From Clostridiales bacterium (GTDB lineage: Bacteria > Bacillota > Clostridia > Christensenellales > Borkfalkiaceae), in NCBI GenBank assembly GCA_003523255.1, contig DPGH01000006.1, forward strand, positions 131,783 through 195,782: DNA of 64,000 nt, written 5' to 3'. The notes below the pieces were generated by a model, which saw nothing but the letters and a program-made list of their open reading frames with translations, ran no database searches and was not told the origin of the DNA. The translations under genes and the position numbers were made by a program. Of this stretch, positions 1 through 9,477 are shown piece after piece. Numbering within the stretch: position 1 is the stretch's first letter; each line of letters starts with the position of its first letter.

Positions 1-369
1 CGAGCCCGCCCCTCCGTCTATTATTTCGGAAAGAGTGTCGTAAGGAGTGCCGGTTACGGACAAAACCGTATCGCCCGGTCTTAATACGCCGAATAAGCAC
101 AAAGAAAGCGCATGCGTACCGCAAGTGATATAAGGCGAACAAATTGCGCTTTCCGCTTTAAAAACGTCCGCCATAACGGCGTTTAACGCCTCTCTTCCGT
201 CGTCGCCGTATCCGTAGCCCGTTGAGCCGGAAAAATGCCTTAAAGCGATTGCGCGGTTTTTAAATGCGTTAAGAACTTTTTCTTGATTGTAAAGAGCATT
301 TTTTTCAAGTTCGGAAAAAATTTCCGAAAGTCCTTTTTCGCACTCTGAAATGAATTTTTCGTCTATCAT
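1..369 (-). CDS. Methionine gamma-lyase family protein (YnbB-like), N-terminal 123 residues, cut by window edge
   Basis: This is the N-terminal part of a PLP-dependent enzyme of the methionine gamma-lyase / aluminium-resistance family (YnbB in Bacillus subtilis). It starts at the ATG at 369, two bases after the miaA stop, and runs off the left edge in frame. The diagnostic stretch after about residue 45 reads HFSGSTGYGYGDDGREALN, followed by a cofactor-domain start (SPYITCGTHALSLCLFGVLRPGD in two blocks). The catalytic lysine lies outside the window. In B. subtilis ynbB also lies close to miaA, which supports the call. The physiological substrate is not known for most members, so the name describes the family rather than a proven activity. 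Confidence 0.8.
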   Translation of the reverse strand, partial: MIDEKFISECEKGLSEIFSELEKNALYNQEKVLNAFKNRAIALRHFSGSTGYGYGDDGREALNAVMADVFKAESAICSPYITCGTHALSLCLFGVLRPGDTVLSVTGTPYDTLSEIIDGGAGS

Positions 370-371
370 CG

Positions 372-1307
372 TTATCTGTTTCCTTTTAATTTATCTATAA
401 TGAATTCTGCGTTTTCTTCCGCACTGACCGGCGGAAGATTTATCACGCCCGGCAATTGATTTTTAAAAAAAGTAATTTGTCTTTTGGCGTATCGTCTGGT
501 GTTTAATTTTATTTGTTCAACCGCTTCTTCGAACGAAATATTACCCGTTAAATAGGAGTAGATTTCTTTATAACCGATGCCCTGCATACATTGGTTTTTG
601 TTCGTAACGCCGATATCTATAAGCGATTGCACTTCGGTTACCAACCCGTTTTTAATCATTGCGTCAACTCGACGATTTATTCTTTCGTATAGTATTTCTC
701 GTGGAAAATCTATCGAAAACGCGGCGTAATCTCTTTTAGGCTTCTTTTCGTCGCATATAGAAGATTTCGGAATACCCGATTCATAAATTTCCAAAGCGCG
801 AACAACTCGCTTTAAATCGTTTTCGTGAATTTTATTTGCGCTTAACGGGTCGACTTTTTTTAATATATCGTAAACGTACGCGTTACCGTTTTCGTCTGCT
901 AAATCGATGTATTTTTTTCTCGCTTCAAGGTTTGCCGGCGCTTTTCCGTACGAATAATCGAATATAAGAGAATTAACGTAAAAACCGGTGCCGCCGCAAA
1001 CAATCGGCGTTTTCCCCTCGCCTAATATGCGCTCTAAAATCGGTTCGGCAAGTTCTTTGTAATCTCCTACCGAAAAGTTGTCGAACGGACTTGCCGCATC
1101 GAGTAAATGGTATTCAACGCCTCTTAATTCCGTTTTATCCGGCTTTGCCGTACCGACGTTTAGCTCTTTGTATACCGTCATAGAATCGGCAGAAATAACT
1201 TCTCCGCCCGTTTTAAGAGCCAAAGCGACCGCAAGTTCCGTTTTACCCGAAGCCGTAGCCCCGCAAATAATAACGGTTTTACCGTTTAAACGATTCTTTT
1301 GAACCAT
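372..1307 (-). CDS. miaA: tRNA dimethylallyltransferase MiaA
   Basis: MiaA transfers a dimethylallyl group from DMAPP to N6 of A37 in tRNAs that read codons beginning with U; MiaB then methylthiolates the product. The 311-residue length is standard. The P-loop GATASGKT lies at residues 16-23, followed by SADSMTVYKELNVGTAKP (DSxQ-like substrate motif, about 40-57) and the GGTGFY stretch near residue 105. The start ATG lies inside the 3' end of mutL (22-base overlap), so the two are translationally coupled. miaB sits four genes upstream in the same run, which places both steps of ms2i6A37 synthesis in one locus together with mutS/mutL, as in many Firmicutes. Confidence 0.97.
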   Translation of the reverse strand: MVQKNRLNGKTVIICGATASGKTELAVALALKTGGEVISADSMTVYKELNVGTAKPDKTELRGVEYHLLDAASPFDNFSVGDYKELAEPILERILGEGKTPIVCGGTGFYVNSLIFDYSYGKAPANLEARKKYIDLADENGNAYVYDILKKVDPLSANKIHENDLKRVVRALEIYESGIPKSSICDEKKPKRDYAAFSIDFPREILYERINRRVDAMIKNGLVTEVQSLIDIGVTNKNQCMQGIGYKEIYSYLTGNISFEEAVEQIKLNTRRYAKRQITFFKNQLPGVINLPPVSAEENAEFIIDKLKGNR

Positions 1308-3220
1308 TTTTCGATTTCCGTTTGCTTAATTTTTATTACCGCAGGTCTCCCGTGCGGGCATTTAAGACTTTTGTTTTTTTCAATGACTTCTTTCAGACTT
1401 TGCACGTCTGCGTCGGTCATTTTGTTGCCTGCTTTAACGGCGGCTTTACAAGCTTTTTGCGCTATTCTGTCTTTCAACGTTACTTTCAAATCGACGCTTT
1501 TTAACTGCGAAGAATCGCTTAAAAGGTCGTCGAAAAATTCTTTTAGATTTATATCGGATAGTATTACTGGTACGGCGGAAATTTTAAAAGCGTTTCGACC
1601 GAATTCGCAAACGTCGAAGCCCATGCTTTTAAGCAATTCTTCGTCTTTCGCGATAAAATCGTATTCTTCTCCGCTCGTCGTTAATACGAAAGGAATAATC
1701 AGGGGTTGAGAGACTACCGTCCCGTTTACGACGTTTGCGCTGAATTTATCGTACAACATTCTTTCATGCGCAGCGTGTTGATCTACCATATACACGTTTT
1801 CGCCGTCGTCGAAAACAAGATATGTGGATAACACCTGACCGACGTAGTTGAGAGGTCTTTCTACCGTGAGTTCGCTTTGAACGCTTTTGGTTTCTTTTTC
1901 CTTTTTTTCAAGGCTTAATAAATACGCTTTGTTTTCTTCGTATATGCTTTTTAATGTTTTCTCCTGGTCGGCGGCGGAAGAAGTTATTTTCTCCTCTCCG
2001 TACGCTTCGTCTGAAGCGGCGATTTCTCCCGAAGCCGGCGAACTGTCGTTTAATATGATTTTAGCAAATTTTATCGGTTTATCGAATTTATATTTATCCG
2101 CATCGCTCCTCGGCGATTTTGCGTAAAATCCCTTGTTTTCGTAAAGAGCGTTCATTGAATCTTCGGGAGCGGTTAATAAATCGTCCAATGCGTCTAAACC
2201 TTTTTTCTCTTCTTTAATTATTTCGGGAGCCTCTTGCGCGCCGTCTAAAACCTTAGAGACGGTAGAATATATCGCGCCGTAAACTATTTGGTTATTTAAA
2301 AACCTCACGTCCGTTTTGTTTGGATGGACGTTACAATCAACCTCTTCCGCCGGCATATGGACGTCGAGCATATAATAAGGGTATCTTCTTTTCATTAAAT
2401 AAGACGAGTATGCGTTCGACACCGCGGACGAAATAGTTTGATTATTTATAACCCTTCCGTTTAAAAACACCGTTTGACCGGCGCGAGTACCTTTCGCAAA
2501 TTCGGGTTTGCAAACGTAACCCTTAATCTCTACCCCGTTTTTTTCCGTATCTATATAATAACATTCCTTAATCGCCGCCGCACCGTATACGCTTACGAAA
2601 GCCGACTTAAACCCGTCGCCGAACGACTGAGCCATAACCCTTCCGTCTGCAACGAATTTTATTGCGATATCGGGGTTGCCGAGAACGAGTTTTGCAATCG
2701 TAGAACTGATTTCGTTTTCTTCAGAGCGGTCGCTTTTCAAAAACTTTTCACGCGCGGGAGTGTTGAAAAACAAATTATTAACGGTTATTTCGGTACCGTT
2801 TACCGCGGGACAATCCTCAGGTTCGCTCATTTTTCCGCCGTCGGACTCTATCATCGCACCGTATTCCTGTTCAAACGGTTTTGAAACTATCGTTACCTTC
2901 GAAACGGAAGCGATACTTGCAAGAGCTTCTCCTCTGAATCCCAAGGTCCTTATATTGTCGAGATCTTCCGCCTTGAAAATTTTACTCGTCGCGTGAGGAA
3001 GAAGCGCTTTTTTAAGTTCGCTTTTTTCAATACCTCTGCCGTTATCCGTAACTTTTATAGAGGATTTACCGCCTGCGGCGATTGAAATGCAAATTTGCGT
3101 AGCGTCGGCGTCTATCGAGTTTTCGATAAGCTCTTTCACTACCGAAGCGGGTCTTTCAACAACCTCGCCCGCGGCAATACGATTATAAACGTCGCTACTC
3201 AACAAATTTATAACGCTCAT
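1286..3220 (-). CDS. mutL: DNA mismatch repair protein MutL
   Basis: MutL is the ATP-dependent matchmaker of mismatch repair and, in bacteria without MutH, the strand-nicking endonuclease. The GHKL ATPase motifs are present: ELIENSIDA (about 30-38), DNGRGI (about 58-63) and GFRGEAL (about 93-99). A long low-complexity linker spans about residues 330-450. The C-terminal dimerisation/endonuclease domain has DQHAAHERMLYD at about 480 and CPHGRP at about 621, so this is the metal-dependent nuclease form, although the final acidic residue of the first motif is Asp where Glu is usual. The start is four bases after the mutS stop, so the two are co-transcribed. Confidence 0.97.
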   Translation of the reverse strand: MSVINLLSSDVYNRIAAGEVVERPASVVKELIENSIDADATQICISIAAGGKSSIKVTDNGRGIEKSELKKALLPHATSKIFKAEDLDNIRTLGFRGEALASIASVSKVTIVSKPFEQEYGAMIESDGGKMSEPEDCPAVNGTEITVNNLFFNTPAREKFLKSDRSEENEISSTIAKLVLGNPDIAIKFVADGRVMAQSFGDGFKSAFVSVYGAAAIKECYYIDTEKNGVEIKGYVCKPEFAKGTRAGQTVFLNGRVINNQTISSAVSNAYSSYLMKRRYPYYMLDVHMPAEEVDCNVHPNKTDVRFLNNQIVYGAIYSTVSKVLDGAQEAPEIIKEEKKGLDALDDLLTAPEDSMNALYENKGFYAKSPRSDADKYKFDKPIKFAKIILNDSSPASGEIAASDEAYGEEKITSSAADQEKTLKSIYEENKAYLLSLEKKEKETKSVQSELTVERPLNYVGQVLSTYLVFDDGENVYMVDQHAAHERMLYDKFSANVVNGTVVSQPLIIPFVLTTSGEEYDFIAKDEELLKSMGFDVCEFGRNAFKISAVPVILSDINLKEFFDDLLSDSSQLKSVDLKVTLKDRIAQKACKAAVKAGNKMTDADVQSLKEVIEKNKSLKCPHGRPAVIKIKQTEIEKWFKRIV

Positions 3221-3223
3221 ATT

Positions 3224-5806
3224 TTACTTCTCCGTTAATTTTTCTTTTAAATCGCCGAGTATCGAAAACGCCTGCATCGGCGAAAGATTGTTAATATCTA
3301 TGTCTTTTATAATTCTTTCCGTTTCACTGTATTGCGGAAGGGTTTTTTCATCGTCTTCTGCTGCGTAAGTTTTTTCTTGCCCGCGAGTAATATCGGCTTT
3401 TTCAAGCGAGACGAGTATTTCTTTCGCGCGAGAAGTTATTTTTTTATCTACTCCCGCAAGTTCGGCAACCTCTATACCAAAACTTTTATTCGCACTTCCC
3501 CGCATGATTTTACGTAAAAACACGAACGACCCCTGCATTTCTTTCACCGTGATTTTATAGTTCTTTACGCCGGGCAAAGTTCCCTCGAGTTCCGAAAGTT
3601 CGTGGTAATGCGTTGCAAAAAGCGTTTTTGCTCGCAAAACGCCGGCAATGTATTCGACTACCGCCCACGCGATCGAAAGCCCATCGAAAGTGCTTGTTCC
3701 TCTGCCGATTTCGTCAAGAAGAACAAGGCTCTTATCGGTTGCGTTTTTAAGAATATAAGCCGTTTCAGACATTTCCACCATAAACGTACTTTGGTTGGAA
3801 GTAAGACTGTCGCTTGCCCCTATACGCGTAAAAATTTTATCGGTAAGAGGTATTACCGCTTTTTTTGCGGGAACGAAACACCCGATGTGCGCCATAAGCG
3901 TTATTATTGCAACCTGTCGCATATACGTGCTTTTACCGGCCATATTCGGTCCCGTTATAATCGCCATTCTGTTTTCTTCGTTATCAAGGATGCAGTCGTT
4001 GGGAACGAACCTGACGTCTAAAGTCGCCTCGACGACGGGATGTCTGCCCTCGGAAATTTCCATGCGGGAAGTGTTTTCTTCTATCGACGGTTTAACATAT
4101 CCCCGTTCTCTCGAAACTGTTGCAAATGAAAGCAAAACGTCTAACGTTGCAATCGCGTCCGAAGCTTTTTTAAGTGCGGGAACGTATCCGCATAAAACGT
4201 TTTTAACTTCCGAGTAAAGCGCCGCTTCGAGTTGGACCGCCTTTTCTTCGCTTGAAAGTATTTTTACCTCTAACTCTTTCAATTCGTCCGTAATATATCT
4301 TTCCGCGTTTGCGAGAGTTTGCTTTCTCTGATAATCGTAAGGTACTTTTGAGGTAAAAGAATTAGTAACTTCGATATAATACCCGAAAACTCTGTTATAG
4401 CCGATTTTGAGCGTTTTAATGCCCGTCTTGTCGCGCTCGCGTTTTTCAAGTTCCGTAATCGCGCTTTTACCGTTTACCGAGAGATTTTTAAGTTCGTCGA
4501 GTTCCTCATTATATCCCGTTTTAATATATTCGCCGTCTGTCTTACATTCTTTTCTGCTTATCGCGCTATCGAGAAGTTTGACGAGTGCAGAAAAATCGTC
4601 TATATCGGAATTTATGTCTTTAAGTATATCGCAATTAAAACCGGAAAGCATAAATTTAATTTCCGGCAGCGTGCCGAGCGACGCGCAAAGATTTAAGCAG
4701 TCAGCAGGCAAAAGATTGTTGTTGGAGATTTTACCGGATATTCTCGCCACGTCCTTAAATCCGGAAAGCACGTCCGAAAGCGCGGAGCGAGAAAGCGTGT
4801 CGTTATAAAGTGTTTCAACACCCTTTAGCCTATAATTTATATCTTTTGCCGTACCGAGCGGAGAAAGTACGAAACTATGTAATTTTCTCGCGCCCATGCT
4901 CGTTTTCGTTTTATCCAAAAGCCATAAAAGCGTACCGTATTTTTTTCCGTCGCGTATCGTTTTTACCAGTTCGAGATTGCGAACGGTGTTCGCGTCGAGC
5001 ATCAAAAGTTTGTCGCCGTTTACGACCGTTATGCCGTTAATGTTTACGAGCGCGTGTTTTTGGGTTTCTATTAAATATGAAACGAGTGCGCCCGAACTTT
5101 TTATCGAAGGGTCTTTTGCGTTAAACCCGAATATTTCAATTGATTGAGTTTTAAGCTGTTTTAATAAAGCGTTTAATGCAAGATTTTCGTTAAAATCGCT
5201 TTCCGGTAAATACGAAAATTTCGGCAAAACGCCTTGAACTACAAGCGGCGAAGCGTTAAAAATTTTAGCGGCTTTTTCGCATGCTACTATTTCCGCCGGG
5301 GCGATTTTAACTAATTTATCTGTTAAATCGGACATAACCGAATTACCGCGGAAGTTTTCCGCATAAAACTCTCCTGTGGTTATATCTGCCCACGAAAAGC
5401 CCGCTTCGTTATCTCCTACGTATACCGCCGCAATAAAATTGTTGGTTTTTTCGTCTATGTATTCGTCCGTTACGGTACCCGCCGTAACTACTTTTATGAC
5501 CTGTCTGTCAACGAGTTCTTTCCCTTTGGTACTTAAAGACAGTTGCTCGCAAATAGCCACCTTTTCCCCAGCTGCAACGAGTTTGGAAATATACGCTTCC
5601 GCCGCGTGAAAAGGAATTCCGCACATAGGCGCCCTTTCACTAAGTCCGCAATCGCGACCGGTAAGCGTTAAATCGAGCAATTCGGAAGCCTTAACAGCGT
5701 CGTCGAAAAACATTTCGTAAAAATCGCCGAGCCTGTAAAAAACTATGCAGTCTTTATATTTTTCTTTTATTTGTTGGTAATGCACCATCATCGGAGAGAG
5801 CGGCAT
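3224..5806 (-). CDS. mutS: DNA mismatch repair protein MutS
   Basis: MutS recognises base mismatches and small loops and recruits MutL. The 860-residue protein has the mismatch-binding F-x-E motif in GDFYEMF (F29, E31). The ABC-type ATPase follows in the C-terminal third: Walker A GPNMAGKST, signature region and Walker B DEIGRGTSTFDG, and the ATHYHEL switch. An AAGGAGG ribosome-binding site lies 7-8 bases before the ATG. The C-terminal tail ends in a short helical segment typical of the tetramerisation/beta-clamp region. It sits between miaB (14-base gap) and mutL (3-base gap) and is most likely in their operon. Confidence 0.98.
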   Translation of the reverse strand: MPLSPMMVHYQQIKEKYKDCIVFYRLGDFYEMFFDDAVKASELLDLTLTGRDCGLSERAPMCGIPFHAAEAYISKLVAAGEKVAICEQLSLSTKGKELVDRQVIKVVTAGTVTDEYIDEKTNNFIAAVYVGDNEAGFSWADITTGEFYAENFRGNSVMSDLTDKLVKIAPAEIVACEKAAKIFNASPLVVQGVLPKFSYLPESDFNENLALNALLKQLKTQSIEIFGFNAKDPSIKSSGALVSYLIETQKHALVNINGITVVNGDKLLMLDANTVRNLELVKTIRDGKKYGTLLWLLDKTKTSMGARKLHSFVLSPLGTAKDINYRLKGVETLYNDTLSRSALSDVLSGFKDVARISGKISNNNLLPADCLNLCASLGTLPEIKFMLSGFNCDILKDINSDIDDFSALVKLLDSAISRKECKTDGEYIKTGYNEELDELKNLSVNGKSAITELEKRERDKTGIKTLKIGYNRVFGYYIEVTNSFTSKVPYDYQRKQTLANAERYITDELKELEVKILSSEEKAVQLEAALYSEVKNVLCGYVPALKKASDAIATLDVLLSFATVSRERGYVKPSIEENTSRMEISEGRHPVVEATLDVRFVPNDCILDNEENRMAIITGPNMAGKSTYMRQVAIITLMAHIGCFVPAKKAVIPLTDKIFTRIGASDSLTSNQSTFMVEMSETAYILKNATDKSLVLLDEIGRGTSTFDGLSIAWAVVEYIAGVLRAKTLFATHYHELSELEGTLPGVKNYKITVKEMQGSFVFLRKIMRGSANKSFGIEVAELAGVDKKITSRAKEILVSLEKADITRGQEKTYAAEDDEKTLPQYSETERIIKDIDINNLSPMQAFSILGDLKEKLTEK

Positions 5807-5820
5807 AATTTTTCCTCCTT

Positions 5821-7161
5821 TTACGCGTTATCTTTAACGACTTCGCCGTAAAGCGAAATTCCGTTTACTTCGTTAATTTTTACGTTTACAAATTCGCCGA
5901 TAAGGCTTTTGTCTCCGTTAAAATATGCCATTCTTCCGTAAACGTCCCTTCCGAGATATTTGTTTTTCTTTTCGTCGTAATCCTCGCAAAGAATTTCGAT
6001 CGTTTTTCCTTTATAGCCTTGCGTTTGTTTTCTGCTGATTTCGTTTTGCAATTCTATTAGGCGAGTGATTCTGTCGCGAGAAACTTCCTCATCGATTTGT
6101 CCGTCCATTTTAGCGGCGGGCGTGCCTTTTCTTTTAGAGTAAACGAAAGTAAACGCACCCGAAAACCCGACCTTTTTCGTGAGAGAAAGAGTATCTGCAA
6201 AATCCTCTTCCGTTTCGGTCGGAAAACCTACCATAATATCCGTAGTTATGGCAACGTCATCTACGTATTTTCTTAATAAGTCTACTTTCTCGAAGTAATC
6301 ATTCCTCCCGTATTTTCTGTTCATAAGTTTTAAAATTCTGTCTGAACCGGACTGAACGGGCAAATGTACGGTTTTGCACGTCTTGTCGCTCTCCGCAATC
6401 GCCTTAACCATTTCCTCGTTTAAGTCTTTAGGGTGATTCGTCATAAATCTTAAACGGAATTTGCCAGGAATTTCGGAAACGCGCTTAATAAGCGAAGCAA
6501 AAGAAACGCCTTCTAAATCGTTGCCGTAAGAGTTGACGTTTTGACCTAATAAAGTTATTTCTTTATAACCCTCTTTTATTAAAGCCTCGCATTCGGTAAC
6601 TATTTTTTCGGGGTCGCGACTTCTTTCTCTCCCGCGAACGTAAGGCACGATGCAATAGGTGCAAAAATTATTGCAACCGTAAGAAATGTTTACCCATGCG
6701 TTGGGATAACTTGTTCTCGCCTTCGGCGTGCCCTCGACAATTTCTCCTTCCTTTTCTTCGATTTCTAAAATTCTTTTCTTTCCGTTCAATCTTTCGGATA
6801 AAAGAAATTTAAAGTTTTCAAGATTATGAGTGCCGAAAACTATATCGATAAAAGGAAACTTGTTCCTGATAAGTTCACCCTCGCCTTTTTGTTGCGTCAT
6901 ACAGCCGCCGACGGCGATTATCAAATCTTTTTTAACTTTTTTAAGACCTTTAAGCGCGCCTATATTCCCCTCGGCTTTATCCTCGGCATTTTCTCTTATA
7001 CAGCATGTGTTAAAAACGATTATGTCCGCATCCTCGTCTTTATCCGTCGGTTTATAACCTGCTTCGGTAAGTATACCCGCTATTTTTTCAGACTCGTGAA
7101 CGTTCATCTGACAACCGTACGTTACTATACGATATTTTTTATCTTCTGCGATTTTATTCAT
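5821..7161 (-). CDS. miaB: tRNA-2-methylthio-N6-dimethylallyladenosine synthase MiaB
   Basis: MiaB is a radical-SAM methylthiotransferase that adds the methylthio group to i6A37 made by MiaA. The N-terminal MTTase domain binds its cluster through cysteines at C17, C53 and C87. The radical-SAM motif CNNFCTYC gives C163, C167 and C170, and a TRAM domain closes the 446-residue chain. The gene is divergent from the penicillin-binding protein. There is no Shine-Dalgarno sequence before the ATG; instead a consensus promoter ends 7 bases upstream of it (see the promoter entry), which suggests a leaderless transcript. Confidence 0.97.
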   Translation of the reverse strand: MNKIAEDKKYRIVTYGCQMNVHESEKIAGILTEAGYKPTDKDEDADIIVFNTCCIRENAEDKAEGNIGALKGLKKVKKDLIIAVGGCMTQQKGEGELIRNKFPFIDIVFGTHNLENFKFLLSERLNGKKRILEIEEKEGEIVEGTPKARTSYPNAWVNISYGCNNFCTYCIVPYVRGRERSRDPEKIVTECEALIKEGYKEITLLGQNVNSYGNDLEGVSFASLIKRVSEIPGKFRLRFMTNHPKDLNEEMVKAIAESDKTCKTVHLPVQSGSDRILKLMNRKYGRNDYFEKVDLLRKYVDDVAITTDIMVGFPTETEEDFADTLSLTKKVGFSGAFTFVYSKRKGTPAAKMDGQIDEEVSRDRITRLIELQNEISRKQTQGYKGKTIEILCEDYDEKKNKYLGRDVYGRMAYFNGDKSLIGEFVNVKINEVNGISLYGEVVKDNA

Positions 7162-7168
7162 AGTTTAT

Positions 7169-7197
7169 ATAATAACTTATATTATTTATTTTGTCAA
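7169..7197 (-). promoter_or_regulatory. Sigma-A promoter of miaB, abutting the start codon
   Basis: On the minus strand TTGACA (7192-7197) and TATTAT (7169-7174) are separated by 17 bases. The -10 box ends 7 bases before the miaB ATG (7159-7161), so transcription should begin at or within two bases of the start codon. No purine-rich ribosome-binding site fits in the gap. Confidence 0.75.
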
Positions 7198-7250
7198 ATA
7201 CTGAACGCCGCGCCGCATATAAAATCGCCTGTAATACATACTAAAATCGT

Positions 7251-9470
7251 ATGAATAAAGGCTTAAAAATTTTATTTATAATTCTTCTGTCTGTCGGCGC
7301 GTTGATTTTATCCGCTTTTGCGGCGTACTTTGTTATGACCGCAGGAGCAACTCTCGATGCGGATAAACTCGTAAACGTTCATCGAACGGTCGTTTTTCTC
7401 GATAAAAACGGAGATACGATAGAAGAATCCTCGGGAAAATCGTCTGTTACGGGAATAGACGATATTCCGCTCCACGTGCAAAACGCCTTTATCGCGATAG
7501 AAGACAAGCGTTTTTACTCGCACGGCGGAACCGATTTCAAGGCGCTGTGTCGTTCGGGCGTCAAAAACGTTTTTTCGCTTTCGCTGAAAGAGGGCGCTTC
7601 GACAATCGACCAGCAACTTATAAAAAATACTCATTTAACGAGCGATAAAACGCTAAAACGCAAACTTACGGAAATAAAACTTGCAAAAGAACTCGATAAA
7701 AAATATACCAAGCGCGAAATTCTCGAAAAATATCTCAACACGATTTACTTCGGCAACGGTTGCTACGGCATAACGGACGCTTCCGAATACTTTTTCGGAA
7801 AAACGCCTAAAAATTTGACCGTAAGCGAAGGAGCGATTCTTGCCGGCACGGTTAAAGCACCGTCAAACTACTCGCCTAAAAACAACCCCGAAAAGTGTTT
7901 AAAAAGACGTAATCTTGTTTTGAGCGAAATGGAAAAACAAGGTTATATCGACAAAACCCTGTATACCGCCGCAGTAACTACGCCCTTGCCTGAAATAAAA
8001 ACCGACAAAAAACCTGATAACGCTTTTTTAGCGTACGCCAAAAATGAGTTATCGTTTTTAATCGAAACCGACGCATATGAAAAAAACAAAACGATAGTAA
8101 ACACTTCTTATAACGAAGGTTTTCAAAGAATTCTTGAAAACGTTTTTGCAGAAAACGATTCGGACTATAACGTAACCGCAATAATACTAAACAAACGCGG
8201 CGAGGCGGAAGCATTTTATTCTACGTCGGAAATACAAGAAAAACGACAACTCGGGTCGGTAATTAAACCCGTTGCGGTATACGCCCCCGCAATAGAACTC
8301 GGCACGATATACTCGTGCAGTAAAATTCTCGATGAAAAAACAGTTTTCTCAGGTTATGCGCCAGCAAATTATAAAAATAAGTACTACGGAAACGTTTCGG
8401 CAAAATTCGCACTGTCCAAAAGCCTTAATATACCGGCGGTTAAAATACTTTCTTTAACCGGAGTAAAAAACTCCCTTGAGTTTCTTAAAAAAACCGACGT
8501 CGAAATCACCGAAGCGGACGAAAATCTTTCAGTTGCGCTCGGCGCAACCGTAAACGGGGCAAAAATCGACTCGATTGCCGCAGTATACGCGTCGTTTATA
8601 AACGACGGCGTTTTTACGCCGGCACATTCGATAACAGGCGTTGTAAAAGCGAATAAAAACTTATATGAAAAACGAAAAACCGTACGACTGTTTTCTCCCG
8701 ATACGTCGTACGTTATAACCGATATGCTAAGCGAAACCGTAAATAACGGCACGGCAAAAAGGCTTAAAACGGAAGATATTTTGCTTTCAGCAAAAACCGG
8801 CACGGTAGGAACGGAAAAGGGAAACTCCGACGCGTATTGCATATCGTTTTCTCCCGAATACGTTTTAAGCGTACGATATTCCGCAAAAGGCGGCAACATT
8901 ATGCCGAACTCAATAACCGGCGGAACGGAACCCGCTTCTGTCTCTGCGGCGATATGGAGAAAAATTTATCCGAACGGAACGAATACGCAATTTTCTAAAC
9001 CCGAAAGCGTAAAAGAACTTAATATAGACGAAATAAGTTATGAAAGCGACGGAGTAATCGAAATAGCGGACGAATTTGCTCCGGACAGATATAAACTTAA
9101 AGAATTGTTTACCGAAAAAAACTGTCCTAAAAGCACTTCACATAGGTTCACCCATCCTTCGGCTAATATAAATGATTTTTCAGTAAATAACAATAAGATT
9201 TGCATTAGATTATGTCTGGCACAATACTACGGTTTAAAGATTTACGTTCGCGACGGCAATAGTGAATCGCTCGTATACGAAGCAAACTCTTGTGTGCCGG
9301 AAGAAATTACTGTTAATATTCCGAACGAAAAAAAAGAATACGAATATTACGCTTTACCCTTTTTCAAAAACGGCGAAATAGTTAAAAACGGTGAGAAGAT
9401 ATTTTTAGGCAAAATAAAATCATCCGAAAGAGTTTCTTCGGATGACTGGTGGAAAAACGAATTTGAGTAA
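7251..9470 (+). CDS. Class A penicillin-binding protein (PBP1A-type transglycosylase/transpeptidase)
   Basis: A bifunctional peptidoglycan polymerase anchored in the membrane by one N-terminal segment (about residues 5-28). The GT51 glycosyltransferase domain shows EDKRFYSHGG (catalytic Glu84), ASTIDQQLIKN and the RKLTEIKLAKELDKKYTK region with a conserved YLNTIYFGNGCYG. The transpeptidase domain has the SxxK motif GSVIKP (Ser336, Lys339), SxN in SKSLN, and KTGT near residue 515. The C-terminal 100 or so residues look like an appended beta-rich domain ending in DDWWKNEFE. It is the only plus-strand gene in the first 38 kb and converges on thiI with 7 bases between stops. No clear Shine-Dalgarno sequence precedes the ATG. 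Confidence 0.95.
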   Translation: MNKGLKILFIILLSVGALILSAFAAYFVMTAGATLDADKLVNVHRTVVFLDKNGDTIEESSGKSSVTGIDDIPLHVQNAFIAIEDKRFYSHGGTDFKALCRSGVKNVFSLSLKEGASTIDQQLIKNTHLTSDKTLKRKLTEIKLAKELDKKYTKREILEKYLNTIYFGNGCYGITDASEYFFGKTPKNLTVSEGAILAGTVKAPSNYSPKNNPEKCLKRRNLVLSEMEKQGYIDKTLYTAAVTTPLPEIKTDKKPDNAFLAYAKNELSFLIETDAYEKNKTIVNTSYNEGFQRILENVFAENDSDYNVTAIILNKRGEAEAFYSTSEIQEKRQLGSVIKPVAVYAPAIELGTIYSCSKILDEKTVFSGYAPANYKNKYYGNVSAKFALSKSLNIPAVKILSLTGVKNSLEFLKKTDVEITEADENLSVALGATVNGAKIDSIAAVYASFINDGVFTPAHSITGVVKANKNLYEKRKTVRLFSPDTSYVITDMLSETVNNGTAKRLKTEDILLSAKTGTVGTEKGNSDAYCISFSPEYVLSVRYSAKGGNIMPNSITGGTEPASVSAAIWRKIYPNGTNTQFSKPESVKELNIDEISYESDGVIEIADEFAPDRYKLKELFTEKNCPKSTSHRFTHPSANINDFSVNNNKICIRLCLAQYYGLKIYVRDGNSESLVYEANSCVPEEITVNIPNEKKEYEYYALPFFKNGEIVKNGEKIFLGKIKSSERVSSDDWWKNEFE

Positions 9471-9477
9471 TTCGGTT

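Noticed and set aside
7201..7250. Promoter for the penicillin-binding protein
   Set aside because: TATAAA, TAATAC and TAAAAT strings occur, but none has a matching -35 box at proper spacing; no call made.
9421..9444. Perfect 8-bp hairpin CATCCGAA/TTCGGATG at the end of the penicillin-binding protein gene
   Set aside because: It lies in coding sequence and has no T-run on either strand, so I do not call it a terminator.
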